From the NCBI RefSeq assembly GCF_014279595.1, contig NZ_CP047943.1, forward strand, positions 496,001 to 560,000: a stretch of DNA of 64,000 nucleotides, read 5' to 3'. Shown piece by piece: positions 18,409 through 27,033 of this stretch (its first letter is position 1; each line of letters opens with the position of its first letter). The notes beneath the pieces were generated by a model. It was not told the DNA's origin and ran no database searches. It saw only the letters and a list, made by a program, of their open reading frames with translations. Origin of the DNA: Synechococcus sp. RS9909. Its GTDB lineage: Bacteria; Cyanobacteriota; Cyanobacteriia; PCC-6307; Cyanobiaceae. Position numbers and translations under genes: made by a program.

Positions 18409-19305
18409 ATGGCGTTCTACCGTCCCGACCCGGCGATGCAGGAGCAGCTGGTTGCGCTGCTGCGCCGGCTGGAGGCGGAGGACCGGCCCGGGCTCACGGA
18501 GCAGGTGGCGATCACCTGGGTGCGATACGACCGGCAGGAGCCCGGCGCCGGCAGTGGCCGGGGGGCGGCTTGGGCCGACCAACGGATGCTGTATCCCGCC
18601 AGCGTGGTGAAGCTGATCTATGCGGTGGCGGTTGAGCACTGGTTGCAGCGTGATCTGTTGCTGGACCACGAGGAACTGCGCCGCGCCCTGCGCGACATGA
18701 TTGCCGACTCCTGCAATGACGCCACCGGTCTGATCGTGGACCTGCTGACCGGCACCACCAGCGGTCCGATGCTGCGGGGTGAGGCCTGGACCACCTGGCA
18801 GCGCCAGCGCCAGTTGGTGAATGACTGGTTGAAGACCCTGGGATGGCCGGAACTGGAGCGGATCAACTGTTGCCAGAAAACCTGGAATGAAGGCCCCTAT
18901 GGCCGTGAACGTGACTTCTATGGGGCTGGGAACACCAACCGCAATGCCCTCAGCACCGCTGCCACGGCGCGCATGCTGGAAGCGGTGATGACCGATGCGG
19001 TGCTGTCGCCGCCGGCCTGCCGTCGCCTGCGGGATCTGCTGGATCGTTCGCTTGATCCGGCCCTGCGGGCGGCCGATCCGGAGAATCAGGTGGATGGCTT
19101 CCTCGGGGAAGGTCTGCCGGAGGGGAGCCGGCTCTGGAGCAAGGCCGGCTGGATGAGCCAGGCACGCCACGATGCGGCCTGGTGGGTCTCACCGGAGAGG
19201 CCCCCCAGTCTGCTGGTGGTGTTCAGTGAGGGGGTGGATCGGGCGAAGGATTCGAATCTGCTGCCGACTCTGGCGCGGGAGCTCTCGGCCGAACAGGCGA
19301 TTTAA
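18409..19305 (+). CDS. serine hydrolase, class A beta-lactamase/PBP fold
   Basis: A 298-residue protein from the ATG at 18409 (a GTG directly before it is also possible). It has the SxxK motif in YPASVVKL (Ser65, Lys68) and a KxG-like motif in SKAGW near the end, with a DSCNDATG segment in the place of the SDN loop. These are the hallmarks of penicillin-recognising serine enzymes. No signal peptide is evident, so it may be cytoplasmic or have an unusual export route. Its start is 18 bases from the divergent NlpC/P60 gene, so the two wall-related enzymes may share regulation. It could be a peptidase or esterase; antibiotic hydrolysis is not implied. Confidence 0.8.
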   Translation: MAFYRPDPAMQEQLVALLRRLEAEDRPGLTEQVAITWVRYDRQEPGAGSGRGAAWADQRMLYPASVVKLIYAVAVEHWLQRDLLLDHEELRRALRDMIADSCNDATGLIVDLLTGTTSGPMLRGEAWTTWQRQRQLVNDWLKTLGWPELERINCCQKTWNEGPYGRERDFYGAGNTNRNALSTAATARMLEAVMTDAVLSPPACRRLRDLLDRSLDPALRAADPENQVDGFLGEGLPEGSRLWSKAGWMSQARHDAAWWVSPERPPSLLVVFSEGVDRAKDSNLLPTLARELSAEQAI

Positions 19306-19310
19306 TTCAA

Positions 19311-19399
19311 CGGAGAGGGAGGGATTCGAACCCTCGACAGAAGTTGCCTCCTGTAACTCCTTAGCAGGGAGCCGCTTTCAACCACTCAGCCACCTCTCC
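19311..19399 (-). tRNA. tRNA-Ser (anticodon GCT)
   Basis: An 89-nt type II tRNA with a long variable arm. The acceptor arms GGAGAGG and CCTCTCC pair perfectly, the T-loop is GGTTCGAATCC, and the anticodon loop CTGCTAA lies in a GCTCC/GGAGT stem. The discriminator is G and CCA is not encoded. It lies 47 bases downstream of alr on the same strand and five bases from the converging serine-hydrolase stop. Confidence 0.96.
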
Positions 19400-19446
19400 A
19401 GCGGCGCCACCACCATATCAAGGAGTGGGCGCCGGGGGAATGCGGT

Positions 19447-20619
19447 TCAGATCACCAGCCGTGGCAGCCGGTGTTTGAAGCCGCAGAGCACCTCCCAGGG
19501 GATCGAATCGCACTGATCACTCCAGTCGCGGGGATGGATCGTCAGATCGCCATCCCGCCCCAGCAAGGTGACCACGGCGCCGGGTTCCAGGTTGGGGTGA
19601 TCGGTGACATCCAGGATCAGCTGATCCATGGTGATCGCACCCACCTGGGGCAGGCGGCGGCCTTGGTGAAGCGCGCAGATGCGGCCCGAGAGGGCGCGGC
19701 TGACGCCATCGGCATAGCCGATGGCCACCACCGCCAGCCGGCTGGGTCTTGCGGTGATGAAGCGATGGCCATAGCTGACACCCACTCCGGCGCCCACCTG
19801 GCGGATCAGGCTCACGCGCGCTCTCACTGTCATCGCCGGCTCAAGCGCCACGGCGTGATCGAGGTGCGGACTGGGGCTGTGGCCATACAGCGCCAGCCCC
19901 ACCCTGACCAGATCGTGATGGAGCTCAGGATCGCGCAGGGTGCCGGCTGAATTGGCGAGATGGTGCACAGCGTCTCCTTCGGGCAGCAGACGCAGGGCTT
20001 CGCGGAAGCGTTGGTGTTGTTGCTGCGTCACCCGTTCGCCGTCGCCATTGGGGTCGCCATCGGCGAGGGCGAGGTGGCTGTAGATCCCCTCGAGTCGAAT
20101 CCGGTCGAGCTGCTGAATCGCGTCGACCAGCCGTGGTGCTTCCTGCCAGTCGCAGCCGAGACGGGTCATGCCCGTGTCGAGTTTCAATTGCACGTCGAAG
20201 CGTCGCCCGCTGTCGCTGGCCAGGTTCTGACAGAGCAGGGCTTCGCGCATGCCGCTCAGGGTGGGCATCAGCTGCCAATGCAGGCAGCGGCGCAGGTCGT
20301 CCGCCTGGGTGAGGTTGCCCATCACCAGCACCGGCTCGCGCAGCCCGGCCTGACGCAGCTCGATGCCCTCCTGCAGGGTGGCCACGCCCAGCTGGGTGGC
20401 GCCACCAGCGAGGGCGGCCCGTGCCACGGTGACCGCACCGTGGCCATAGCCGTCGGCCTTCACCACGGCCATCAAGGCACAGCCGGGCCGCAGCAGGCTG
20501 CGGATCGATCGGGCGTTGTGGCTGATGGCTGCCGGTGCCACCTCAAGCCAGGCCCGCTGGCGGGGGTCTGGCAGCTCAGGCCCCCGTTGTGGTGCCATCG
20601 GTTCGGTCGTGAAGGACAC
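19447..20619 (-). CDS. alr: alanine racemase
   Basis: PLP enzyme that interconverts L- and D-alanine for peptidoglycan precursors. The 390-residue protein has the PLP lysine Lys54 in VVKADGYGHG and the second catalytic residue Tyr283 in VSYGHRF, in a beta-barrel domain followed by the C-terminal beta domain with AIGYADGVSRAL and GAITMDQLILDVT. Length is normal. A second in-frame ATG seven codons in is an alternative start. It is divergent from the HNH gene and sits near two other wall-related genes in the window. Confidence 0.96.
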   Translation of the reverse strand: MSFTTEPMAPQRGPELPDPRQRAWLEVAPAAISHNARSIRSLLRPGCALMAVVKADGYGHGAVTVARAALAGGATQLGVATLQEGIELRQAGLREPVLVMGNLTQADDLRRCLHWQLMPTLSGMREALLCQNLASDSGRRFDVQLKLDTGMTRLGCDWQEAPRLVDAIQQLDRIRLEGIYSHLALADGDPNGDGERVTQQQHQRFREALRLLPEGDAVHHLANSAGTLRDPELHHDLVRVGLALYGHSPSPHLDHAVALEPAMTVRARVSLIRQVGAGVGVSYGHRFITARPSRLAVVAIGYADGVSRALSGRICALHQGRRLPQVGAITMDQLILDVTDHPNLEPGAVVTLLGRDGDLTIHPRDWSDQCDSIPWEVLCGFKHRLPRLVI

Positions 20620-20669
20620 CTTGACGGGCGTGGAATGCCGATAGCATGCCGTTTAAACAGGCGGCTGGC

Positions 20670-21170
20670 ATGGGCCAGGTACTCGTTCTCAATGCGTCCT
20701 ACGAGCCGCTGAACATCACCACCTGGCGCCGCGCCATGGTGATGATGCTCAAGGGCAAGGCCGAGGGCCTGGAGCACGACCCCAACCACTGCGTGCGAGC
20801 CGATCTGTTGGTGCCCACGGTGATCCGTCTACGTCAGTTTGTGCGGGTGCCGTTCCGCCAGCTACCGCTCACCCGCCGCAACCTGTTTCAGCGCGACAAT
20901 CACTGCTGCCAATACTGCGGCAGCCGCGGTGATCAGCTGTCGATCGATCATGTGATTCCCCGCAGTCGAGGCGGATCCGACACCTGGGAGAACGTGACGA
21001 CGGCCTGTCTGCGTTGCAACGTGCGCAAAGGCAACCGCACCCCCCAGGAGGCGAACATGCCCCTGCGCCGGGTGCCCCGCCGTCCGCTCAGCAGTCTCAG
21101 TTTCGAGGCCACCCGCCAGATCCATTCCGGCCGCCGCAGCGAGTGGGCCAAATATGTGATCGGTGCCTGA
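20670..21170 (+). CDS. HNH endonuclease family protein
   Basis: A 166-residue protein whose conserved start is MGQVLVLNASYEPLNITTW at 20670; an ATG 24 bases earlier adds unrelated residues. The HNH core is CCQYCGSRGDQLSIDHVIPRSRGGSDTWENVTTACLRCN broken by the family spacing: two zinc CxxC pairs around the IDH and the ENV Asn. This single-domain type is found across cyanobacteria and is not obviously linked to a restriction or mobile system. It ends three bases from the convergent prfA stop. Role unknown; a structure-specific or housekeeping nuclease is the family expectation. Confidence 0.87.
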   Translation: MGQVLVLNASYEPLNITTWRRAMVMMLKGKAEGLEHDPNHCVRADLLVPTVIRLRQFVRVPFRQLPLTRRNLFQRDNHCCQYCGSRGDQLSIDHVIPRSRGGSDTWENVTTACLRCNVRKGNRTPQEANMPLRRVPRRPLSSLSFEATRQIHSGRRSEWAKYVIGA

Positions 21171-21173
21171 CCC

Positions 21174-22271
21174 TCAGGCGTCCGCCTCGTTGCTGAGCGC
21201 TTCCAGCTTGGCCCGTTGCTCTTCGGCGATGCAGGCGCCGATCACCTCGTCCAACTGCCCCTCCAGCACGGGGTCAAGCCCGAAATTTCGACCGAGGCGG
21301 TGATCGGTGACGCGGTTGTCTTTGGCGTTGTAGGTGCGGATCTTCTCGCTGCGGTCGCCGGTTCCCACCTGGGCGCGTCGGGCCGAGCTCTCGCGGGCGT
21401 TGGCTTCGGCCAGCTGCCGTTCGTAGAGCTTGGCGCGCAGAATCTCCAGCGCCCGCTCCCGGTTCTGCAGCTGGGAGCGCTCCTGGGTGCAGAACACCCG
21501 GATGCCGGTGGGTTTGTGGAGCAGATCCACGGCCGTTTCCACCTTGTTGACGTTCTGGCCGCCGGCGCCGCCGGAGCGGGCCGTGCTGATCTCCAGCTCC
21601 GTGGGGTCGATCTGCACCTCCACCGGATCCGCTTCCGGCATCACCGCCACCGTCGCCGTGGACGTGTGCACCCGTCCCTGGGATTCGGTGGCCGGCACGC
21701 GCTGCACCCGATGCACGCCGGCCTCGAATTTCAGTTTGCTGAAGACGGCCTCACCCTTCACCGAGAGGATCAGTTCCCGGTACCCGCCGAGATCAGCGGC
21801 ATTGGCACTCACCGGTTGCACCGTCCAGTGTTGGCGTGTGCCATAGCGCTCGTACATGCGAGCCAGATCGCCGGCCCAGAGGCAGGCCTCATCGCCGCCG
21901 GCGCCGGCTCGGATCTCGAGCATCACACTGCGCCCATCGCGGGGATCCGTGGGGAGCAGCGCCAGGGTGAGTTGCTCGAGCAGTGCGCTGCGACGTACCT
22001 CGAGCTGATCCAGTTCCTGCTGCGCCAGCTCCTGCATGGCGGGATCCTCCCGGCTCTCACGCAGCAGCGCTTTCGCCTGGTCCCGTTCTGATTCCACCTG
22101 TTGCAGGCTGGCGAAATCCTGAACCAGCGGTTCGAGCCGGGATCGTTCCCGGGCAATCGTTTCCAGCCGCTTCGGATCAGCCGCCACATCGGGATCGGCC
22201 AGTTGCCGCTCGAGGTTGCGGAAGCTGGTGCTGGCCGCCTCAAGGCGGCTGATCAGGGTTGAGGTGTCCAT
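21174..22271 (-). CDS. prfA: peptide chain release factor 1
   Basis: RF1 ends translation at UAA and UAG. The 365-residue protein has the GGQ loop ([15 protein letters not shown], mid-protein) that triggers peptidyl-tRNA hydrolysis and the PAT tripeptide in [10 protein letters not shown] that reads the stop codon and marks it as RF1, not RF2. It is the last gene of the long minus-strand ribosomal cluster, 110 bases after rpmE, with a terminator-like hairpin between. Confidence 0.97.
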   Translation of the reverse strand: MDTSTLISRLEAASTSFRNLERQLADPDVAADPKRLETIARERSRLEPLVQDFASLQQVESERDQAKALLRESREDPAMQELAQQELDQLEVRRSALLEQLTLALLPTDPRDGRSVMLEIRAGAGGDEACLWAGDLARMYERYGTRQHWTVQPVSANAADLGGYRELILSVKGEAVFSKLKFEAGVHRVQRVPATESQGRVHTSTATVAVMPEADPVEVQIDPTELEISTARSGGAGGQNVNKVETAVDLLHKPTGIRVFCTQERSQLQNRERALEILRAKLYERQLAEANARESSARRAQVGTGDRSEKIRTYNAKDNRVTDHRLGRNFGLDPVLEGQLDEVIGACIAEEQRAKLEALSNEADA

Positions 22272-22296
22272 CCCTTCCGATCGGTGGGTGGTGATG

Positions 22297-22328
22297 AAAA
22301 ACCCCCAACCTCAGACTTCAGTCCGGGG
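22297..22328 (-). terminator. terminator-like hairpin between rpmE and prfA
   Basis: On the minus strand, CCCC (22325-22328) and GGGGG (22302-22306) can close around an inner GGAC/GTCT stem, followed by five T (22297-22301). A second perfect hairpin, GTCGCT-CCTG-AGCGAC, lies just upstream at 22342-22357. The outer stem is imperfect, so it may act as partial termination or attenuation before prfA. Confidence 0.4.
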
Positions 22329-22381
22329 CCGGGGGGGGAGAGTCGCTCAGGAGCGACGTTGGATTGTGATGCACTGAATGC

Positions 22382-22633
22382 TCAGGATTCAGTTGCAGCT
22401 TTCTTTTCGCCAGCGGCTTTGCCAGCACCACCCATGCCGTATTTGCGCATGAAGCGATCGACACGACCTTCCGTGTCGAGGATTTTCTGCGTACCAGTGA
22501 AGAACGGATGATTGCCGCTCCACACATCGACGTGAATTTCGGGCTGGGTGGAGCCAGTGGTCATCACCACTTCGCCATTGCAGATGACCTTGGCGTCGGA
22601 ATACCAGGTGGGATGGATGTCGGGCTTGGGCAT
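22382..22633 (-). CDS. rpmE: 50S ribosomal protein L31
   Basis: An 83-residue L31 that contacts the 5S rRNA region and bridges subunits. It begins MPKPDIHPTWYSDAKVICNG and has the conserved HPFFTGTQKILDTEGRVDRF core. It keeps only one of the four zinc-binding cysteines of the C+ form, so it is a zinc-free type. It is eight bases downstream of rpsI. Confidence 0.96.
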   Translation of the reverse strand: MPKPDIHPTWYSDAKVICNGEVVMTTGSTQPEIHVDVWSGNHPFFTGTQKILDTEGRVDRFMRKYGMGGAGKAAGEKKAATES

Positions 22634-22641
22634 GACGGAAA

Positions 22642-23046
22642 TCAGCGCTTGGAGAACTGAGGAGCTTTGCGGGCTTTCTTGAGGCCGTATTTGCGGCGTT
22701 CCTTGGCGCGGGGATCGCGGCTGAGATGGCCTTCCACCTTGAGGGGCTTGCGATTGTCGGCGGAGAGCTCGCAGAGGGCCCGAGCTGCGCCCTGCTTGAT
22801 CGCATCAGCCTGGCCGGTCAAGCCGCCGCCCCGCACGTTCACCAGAACGTCGTACTCAGTGGCGAGACCCAGGGTCTGGAGAGGAGCCTTGACCGCAGCC
22901 AGGTAGGCCGGGTTGTAGTTGAGGTAGTTGTCGCCGGGGCGACCATTGATGGTGATCGTGCCACTGCCGGGCACCAGACGGACACGGGCCACAGAGGTTT
23001 TGCGGCGACCGGTGCCCCAGTAGACGACGGAGTTGGACATGCTCAT
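22642..23046 (-). CDS. rpsI: 30S ribosomal protein S9
   Basis: A 134-residue S9 with [19 protein letters not shown] at the N-terminus, the [20 protein letters not shown] core, and the basic C-terminal tail ending FSKR, whose last Arg contacts P-site tRNA in the family. Its ATG overlaps the rplM stop as ATGA, so the two are coupled as in most bacteria. Confidence 0.98.
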   Translation of the reverse strand: MSMSNSVVYWGTGRRKTSVARVRLVPGSGTITINGRPGDNYLNYNPAYLAAVKAPLQTLGLATEYDVLVNVRGGGLTGQADAIKQGAARALCELSADNRKPLKVEGHLSRDPRAKERRKYGLKKARKAPQFSKR

Positions 23047-23495
23047 TGGGCGGTGGCGGCGGGATCGAGCGCGAGGGGCTTGGGCTGCTGGGCGGCGTGC
23101 GGATGTTCGGCACCGCGATACACCTTCAGCTTGCGGAACAGCTGACGACCCAGGGCATTGTGGGGAAGCATGCCCTTGATTGCTTTCTCCACGATGCGCT
23201 CGGGGAGACGTTCCTGCAGGTGGGCGAAGGTTTCCACCTTCATGCCCCCGGGACGACCGGAATGGCGGCGATAGAGCTTGTCTTGCGCCTTATTGCCACT
23301 GACCCGAATCTTGTCGGCGTTCACCACGATCACGAAATCGCCGGTGTCCAGATGGGGGGTGTAACTGGCTTTGTTCTTGCCCCGCAGCACGGAGGCAACT
23401 TCTGTGGCCAGTCGACCGAGAGTCTGATTCTCAGCATCCACCAGATACCACTGGCGGTCGATCGAATCGATGGAAGGAACGGATGTCTTGTTCAT
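23043..23495 (-). CDS. rplM: 50S ribosomal protein L13
   Basis: A 150-residue L13, an early assembly protein of the large subunit. Family signatures are [37 protein letters not shown] and [18 protein letters not shown]. It is first of the rplM-rpsI pair. Its 157-base upstream gap carries two adjacent hairpins (23553-23600) that could be a leader element. Confidence 0.98.
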   Translation of the reverse strand: MNKTSVPSIDSIDRQWYLVDAENQTLGRLATEVASVLRGKNKASYTPHLDTGDFVIVVNADKIRVSGNKAQDKLYRRHSGRPGGMKVETFAHLQERLPERIVEKAIKGMLPHNALGRQLFRKLKVYRGAEHPHAAQQPKPLALDPAATAQ

Positions 23496-23552
23496 CGCGC
23501 CGGCATGCCGGTTCGGATATGCCCCACCTGAGCGGGCGGAGCTGGTCAGATG

Positions 23553-23600
23553 GAATCAGTTCACGCTGGCGTGAACTGATTCGAGCTCAAACAATGAGCT
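23553..23600 (-). promoter_or_regulatory. two adjacent hairpins upstream of rplM
   Basis: A 14-base perfect inverted repeat (GAATCAGTTCACGC at 23553-23566, complement at 23569-23582) with a two-base centre is immediately preceded on the minus strand by AGCTCA-5-TGAGCT (23584-23600). They lie 58-105 bases upstream of the rplM ATG and are not followed by a T tract, which argues against a simple terminator. They may be an L13-responsive leader, an RNase processing site or a DNA operator. Confidence 0.55.
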
Positions 23601-23652
23601 TACCTTGTGGTGGGTGTCCTCTTGAAGAGTGCCGAGCCTGCAAGGGGCGGAG

Positions 23653-24555
23653 TCAATTGATTCCCGGCAGCGGTGGTGGATCCGGTGGTGGATCCTGGCT
23701 TGCCAGAAAAAACCGCGGTTGACAATCATACCATCCGCCTTCTGTAAAAACTGGATCCGGATAGCCGGCGCGCAGTAGGCAGAGACCTTGCGGCGGGGCT
23801 GCTTCCTTCACCTCCTGGCGCCGCCGCTGCCGCCAGCGTTGTTCGAAGGCCTGCGGGTGGAGCCGATGCTCACCCACCGCCACCAGCTGACCCGTCAGCA
23901 GACGCACCATGCCGTAGAGAAAGCCACTGGCCTGGATCTCCAGGATCAGGACATCGCCCTGTCGCTCGAGGCTCACGTCCTGAACGGTGGTGCGGGCATG
24001 GGCCCGGCGGCTGCCGGCCCGCATGAAGGCGCTGAAGTCGTGGCTGCCGATCAAGCCGTCCAGGCCTCGGCGCATGGCGTCCTCGTCGAGACGGCAGTGG
24101 TACCGGTGCCAGCTCCAGGGGGCGAGGAAGAGGTTGGGCCGGCGTCCGTTGTAGATCGTGTAGCGGTAACGCCGATAGCTGGCGGAATGGCAGGCATGCC
24201 AGTGGAGGGGGCGTTCCACCGCTTCACGCACGCGGATCGTGCCGGGCAGGCGGCCATTCAGGGCTGGGGCCCAGCGTTGGGCCGGAATCGGTCCACAACA
24301 GTCGAAATGCACCACCTGCCCGGCGGCATGAACACCGGCATCGGTGCGACCGGCGGCGACAGCCTGCACCGGTCGGTGTGGATCGAGCGCGGCGATCGCC
24401 TTCTCCAGTTCACCCTGAACACTGGTGCCCTGGCGCTGGCGCTGCCAGCCGCAAAACGACGAACCCTCATACTGCACGCTGATGGCAATCCGTTGGATGC
24501 GGATGCCTTCAGCAGCAGACGAGGGTGACGATTCCGTGGACTCCGTGGGCTTCAG
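23653..24555 (-). CDS. truA: tRNA pseudouridine synthase A, probable CTG start
   Basis: TruA makes pseudouridine at positions 38-40 of tRNA anticodon arms. Catalytic Asp lies in [15 protein letters not shown], and [13 protein letters not shown] and [15 protein letters not shown] are conserved. From the first available GTG (24475-24477) the protein is 274 residues but lacks the first beta strand expected before QYEG. In frame upstream the codons read IRIQRIAIS, a good family match, back to the rplQ stop, with no ATG, GTG or TTG. A CTG at 24553-24555 overlaps the rplQ TGA as CTGA, mirroring the four-base overlaps elsewhere here, and would give 300 residues. ATC or ATT codons nearer the strand are alternatives. 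Function is certain, start is inferred. Confidence 0.9.
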   Translation of the reverse strand: MKPTESTESSPSSAAEGIRIQRIAISVQYEGSSFCGWQRQRQGTSVQGELEKAIAALDPHRPVQAVAAGRTDAGVHAAGQVVHFDCCGPIPAQRWAPALNGRLPGTIRVREAVERPLHWHACHSASYRRYRYTIYNGRRPNLFLAPWSWHRYHCRLDEDAMRRGLDGLIGSHDFSAFMRAGSRRAHARTTVQDVSLERQGDVLILEIQASGFLYGMVRLLTGQLVAVGEHRLHPQAFEQRWRQRRRQEVKEAAPPQGLCLLRAGYPDPVFTEGGWYDCQPRFFLASQDPPPDPPPLPGIN

Positions 24556-24902
24556 ACCAATTCGATGATGGCCATTTCTGCATTGTCACCGCGACGGCGC
24601 ACGGTGCGGGTGATGCGTGTGTAGCCGCCCTGACGGTCGCCGTAGCGATCCTGCGCTTTGGAGAAGAGGGCATGCACGAGCTGCTTGTCGTACATGTAGC
24701 CGATGGCCCGGCGGCGGGAGGCGAGGCTCCCCTCTTTGGCCAGGGTGATCATCCGTTCGGCTTCGTCACGCAGGGCCTTGGCGCGGGCCTTGGTGGTGGT
24801 GACGCGGCCTTCGCGGATCAGCTGGGTGGTGAGGCCACGGAGCATGGCCTTGCGTTGGTCAGCCGGACGACCCAGCTGGGGAACTCGACATTGGTGACGC
24901 AT
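24552..24902 (-). CDS. rplQ: 50S ribosomal protein L17
   Basis: A 116-residue L17 with the start [20 protein letters not shown] and core [25 protein letters not shown]. It lies at the subunit surface near the exit tunnel. It follows rpoA by 37 bases in the alpha-operon order and its TGA is shared with the probable CTG start of truA. Confidence 0.98.
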   Translation of the reverse strand: MRHQCRVPQLGRPADQRKAMLRGLTTQLIREGRVTTTKARAKALRDEAERMITLAKEGSLASRRRAIGYMYDKQLVHALFSKAQDRYGDRQGGYTRITRTVRRRGDNAEMAIIELV

Positions 24903-24939
24903 GGTTCAGGCGCTGGGAGGGGAGAAAACGGGATGGGGG

Positions 24940-25878
24940 TCAGGCGCTGGTGCGGCTCTGAGGGATGGAGATGCCGATGCGCTCCAGCGCTTCGATCACT
25001 TCATCGGCCGACTTGGAGCCGAAGTTTTTGATCTCCAGAAGGTCTTCGTAACTGAAGCCCATCAGATCAGAGACGGAATTGACCTGAGCACGCTTCAGGC
25101 AGTTGTAAGCCCGAACGGAGAGGTTGAGTTCTTCAAGAGGAATCTGCGCCTCAGCCGAAGGTTCCGGCTCCAGGCCCGGCTCCTCCACCATGGTGACGGT
25201 GGCCAGGGGTTGGAACAGCTCAATCAAAAGATTGGCCGCCTGGGCGATCGCATCGTCGGGAGTGATCGACCCATCGGTGACCACTTCCATGCGGAGACGT
25301 TCCCGGGCGGAGCCACCCTCAGCGACAGCCGTTTCGTCAATCGAGAAGTTGACCCGCTGCACCGGCATGAACACGGCATCGATCTGAAGCAAATCGATCG
25401 CGCTGGTGTCTTCGTTGTGACGATCCACCGGGCGGTAACCGATGCCGCGCTCGACATGCACTTCCAGTTCGAGGCTGTGCCCGTCGCTGACCGTGGCAAT
25501 CGGCCGCTCCGGATCCACCACCTGCACCTGGGAGGAAAACTGCAGATCGCGAGCTTTCACTTCAGCGGGGCCGGCCACCACCAGGCGGCCGATCTCCAGC
25601 TCGCTGGTGCGGCTGTTGACGCTCAATTGCTTGCAATTGAGCAGAATGTCGAGGACGTCTTCCCGCACCCCGGGCACGGTGGCGTACTCGTGGTTGACCC
25701 CAGCGATGCGCACCGCGGTCACCGCACTGCCCTCCAGGCCACCCATCAGCACACGGCGCAGGGCATTGCCCAGGGTGGTGGCCTGGCCGCGTTCCAGCGG
25801 ACCGATCAGGAACACACCCGTCTGAGCGCGATCATCAGAGATCTGATGCTCGATACGGTCAATCTGGTATTGCAGCAC
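24940..25878 (-). CDS. rpoA: RNA polymerase alpha subunit
   Basis: A 312-residue alpha subunit that nucleates RNA polymerase assembly. The N-terminal dimerisation domain shows [20 protein letters not shown]; the C-terminal domain (from about 235) has [22 protein letters not shown] split over the helix-hairpin region used for UP elements and activators. The start is GTG at 25876-25878. It follows rpsK by 47 bases. Confidence 0.98.
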   Translation of the reverse strand: MLQYQIDRIEHQISDDRAQTGVFLIGPLERGQATTLGNALRRVLMGGLEGSAVTAVRIAGVNHEYATVPGVREDVLDILLNCKQLSVNSRTSELEIGRLVVAGPAEVKARDLQFSSQVQVVDPERPIATVSDGHSLELEVHVERGIGYRPVDRHNEDTSAIDLLQIDAVFMPVQRVNFSIDETAVAEGGSARERLRMEVVTDGSITPDDAIAQAANLLIELFQPLATVTMVEEPGLEPEPSAEAQIPLEELNLSVRAYNCLKRAQVNSVSDLMGFSYEDLLEIKNFGSKSADEVIEALERIGISIPQSRTSA

Positions 25879-25925
25879 GGTCTGTAGCGGTGAAGAGCGA
25901 GGGAAGCCTGGTGATGAAACGTCGA

Positions 25926-26318
25926 TCAGACGCGGCGACGCTTGGGACGACGGCAGCCGTTGTGGGGCAAGGGGGTGACATCACGGATGAGCGTGATTTC
26001 CAGGCCGGCCACCTGCAGAGCCCGGATGGCAGTTTCACGACCTGAGCCGGGGCCGCGCACCAGCACTTCGATCTGTCGCATGCCCTGCTCGAGAGCACGA
26101 CGTGCCGCGGCTTCGGCAGCGGTCTGGGCGGCGAAGGGGGTGCCTTTACGGGCACCTTTGAAGCCGCTGGCTCCGGCGGAGGACCAGGAGATCACCTCAC
26201 CGGTGGTGTCGGTGATCGACACGATCGTGTTGTTGAAGGTGCTCTGGATATGGGCAACACCGTTGGGGACGTTGCGCTTGGCCTTCTTTGGGCCTGATTT
26301 TTTGGCGGGTTTGGCCAT
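25926..26318 (-). CDS. rpsK: 30S ribosomal protein S11
   Basis: A 130-residue S11 of the 30S platform. After a Lys-rich N-terminus it shows [21 protein letters not shown] and ends [10 protein letters not shown], both diagnostic. It is 77 bases after rpsM and precedes rpoA. Confidence 0.98.
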   Translation of the reverse strand: MAKPAKKSGPKKAKRNVPNGVAHIQSTFNNTIVSITDTTGEVISWSSAGASGFKGARKGTPFAAQTAAEAAARRALEQGMRQIEVLVRGPGSGRETAIRALQVAGLEITLIRDVTPLPHNGCRRPKRRRV

Positions 26319-26395
26319 GGGCTGGGGCCTGGAGACGGGTGGGAGGGGATGACAGACAGCAGATCCGAGTCGGAGGAAGACTCAGCCTCTGCGGA

Positions 26396-26761
26396 TTACT
26401 TCTTCTTGCCGGCGACGGTCTTGCGGGCACCACGGCGCGTGCGGGCGTTGGTGCGGGTGCGTTGACCGCGAACCGGAAGGCTCATGCGGTGACGACGACC
26501 GCGCAGACAACCAATGTCCTGAAGGCGCTTCAGGGCCATGCCCTCCTGTCGTCTCAGGTCACCCTCGATGGTGTAGGCCTCAGTGGCACCGCGCAGTTTC
26601 TGCACATCTCCGTCATCGAGATCCTTGACGCGGATGTCGGGATTGACACCGGTCTTGGAGAGGATGGTGCGGGCCCGGGTGGGTCCGATTCCGTAGATGT
26701 AGGTGAGGGCGACTTCGATCCGCTTGTCGCGGGGAATGTCGACACCAGCAATCCTTGCCAC
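26396..26761 (-). CDS. rpsM: 30S ribosomal protein S13
   Basis: A 121-residue S13 of the 30S head that contacts P-site tRNA. It has [28 protein letters not shown] and the C-terminal basic tail [19 protein letters not shown] hairpin at 26789-26810 lies just upstream, between rpmJ and this gene. Confidence 0.98.
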   Translation of the reverse strand: MARIAGVDIPRDKRIEVALTYIYGIGPTRARTILSKTGVNPDIRVKDLDDGDVQKLRGATEAYTIEGDLRRQEGMALKRLQDIGCLRGRRHRMSLPVRGQRTRTNARTRRGARKTVAGKKK

Positions 26762-26788
26762 TGAGCGATCAAACGAGGGGGACAGAAA

Positions 26789-26810
26789 GGTCCGCCCTGT
26801 GGGCGGATCC
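26789..26810 (-). promoter_or_regulatory. hairpin in the rpmJ-rpsM gap
   Basis: Minus-strand GGATCCGCCC and GGGCGGACC pair over nine bases with a single bulged A around an ACA loop, followed by TTTC. It is compact and stable but has a poor T tract. It may slow transcription, protect the mRNA or be a ribosomal-protein target. Confidence 0.4.
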
Positions 26811-26868
26811 GTTGGGGCTGGGGTGGGATCTGCGGCTGTGAATCAGCCATCAGTCCAGCAGCTGGGCT

Positions 26869-26982
26869 TCAGCCCTGACGCTGCTTGTGCTTGGGGTTGG
26901 TGCAGATCACCATGACCCGGCCGTGGCGGCGAATCACACGGCACTTCTCACACATTTTCTTGACCGAGGCGCGCACCTTCAT
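26869..26982 (-). CDS. rpmJ: 50S ribosomal protein L36
   Basis: A 37-residue protein read from the ATG at 26980-26982 to the TGA at 26869-26871. It begins [19 protein letters not shown] and keeps the zinc site CxxC, then Cys and His in [11 protein letters not shown], the C+ form. It lies 51 bases after adk, so there is no room for infA, which sits here in some cyanobacteria. Confidence 0.97.
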   Translation of the reverse strand: MKVRASVKKMCEKCRVIRRHGRVMVICTNPKHKQRQG

Positions 26983-27033
26983 GGGGTGTGGCTCTCCAAA
27001 ATTCCAAACAGCTAACCTATCACAACGACCTGA

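Noticed and set aside
18409-19305. Serine hydrolase considered as an antibiotic-resistance beta-lactamase
   Set aside because: SxxK and KxG are shared by many peptidases and esterases; there is no signal peptide and the context is wall metabolism.
20646-21170. HNH protein considered as part of a homing element or restriction system
   Set aside because: It is the single-domain housekeeping type, is not inside another gene, and has no methylase, integrase or repeat nearby.
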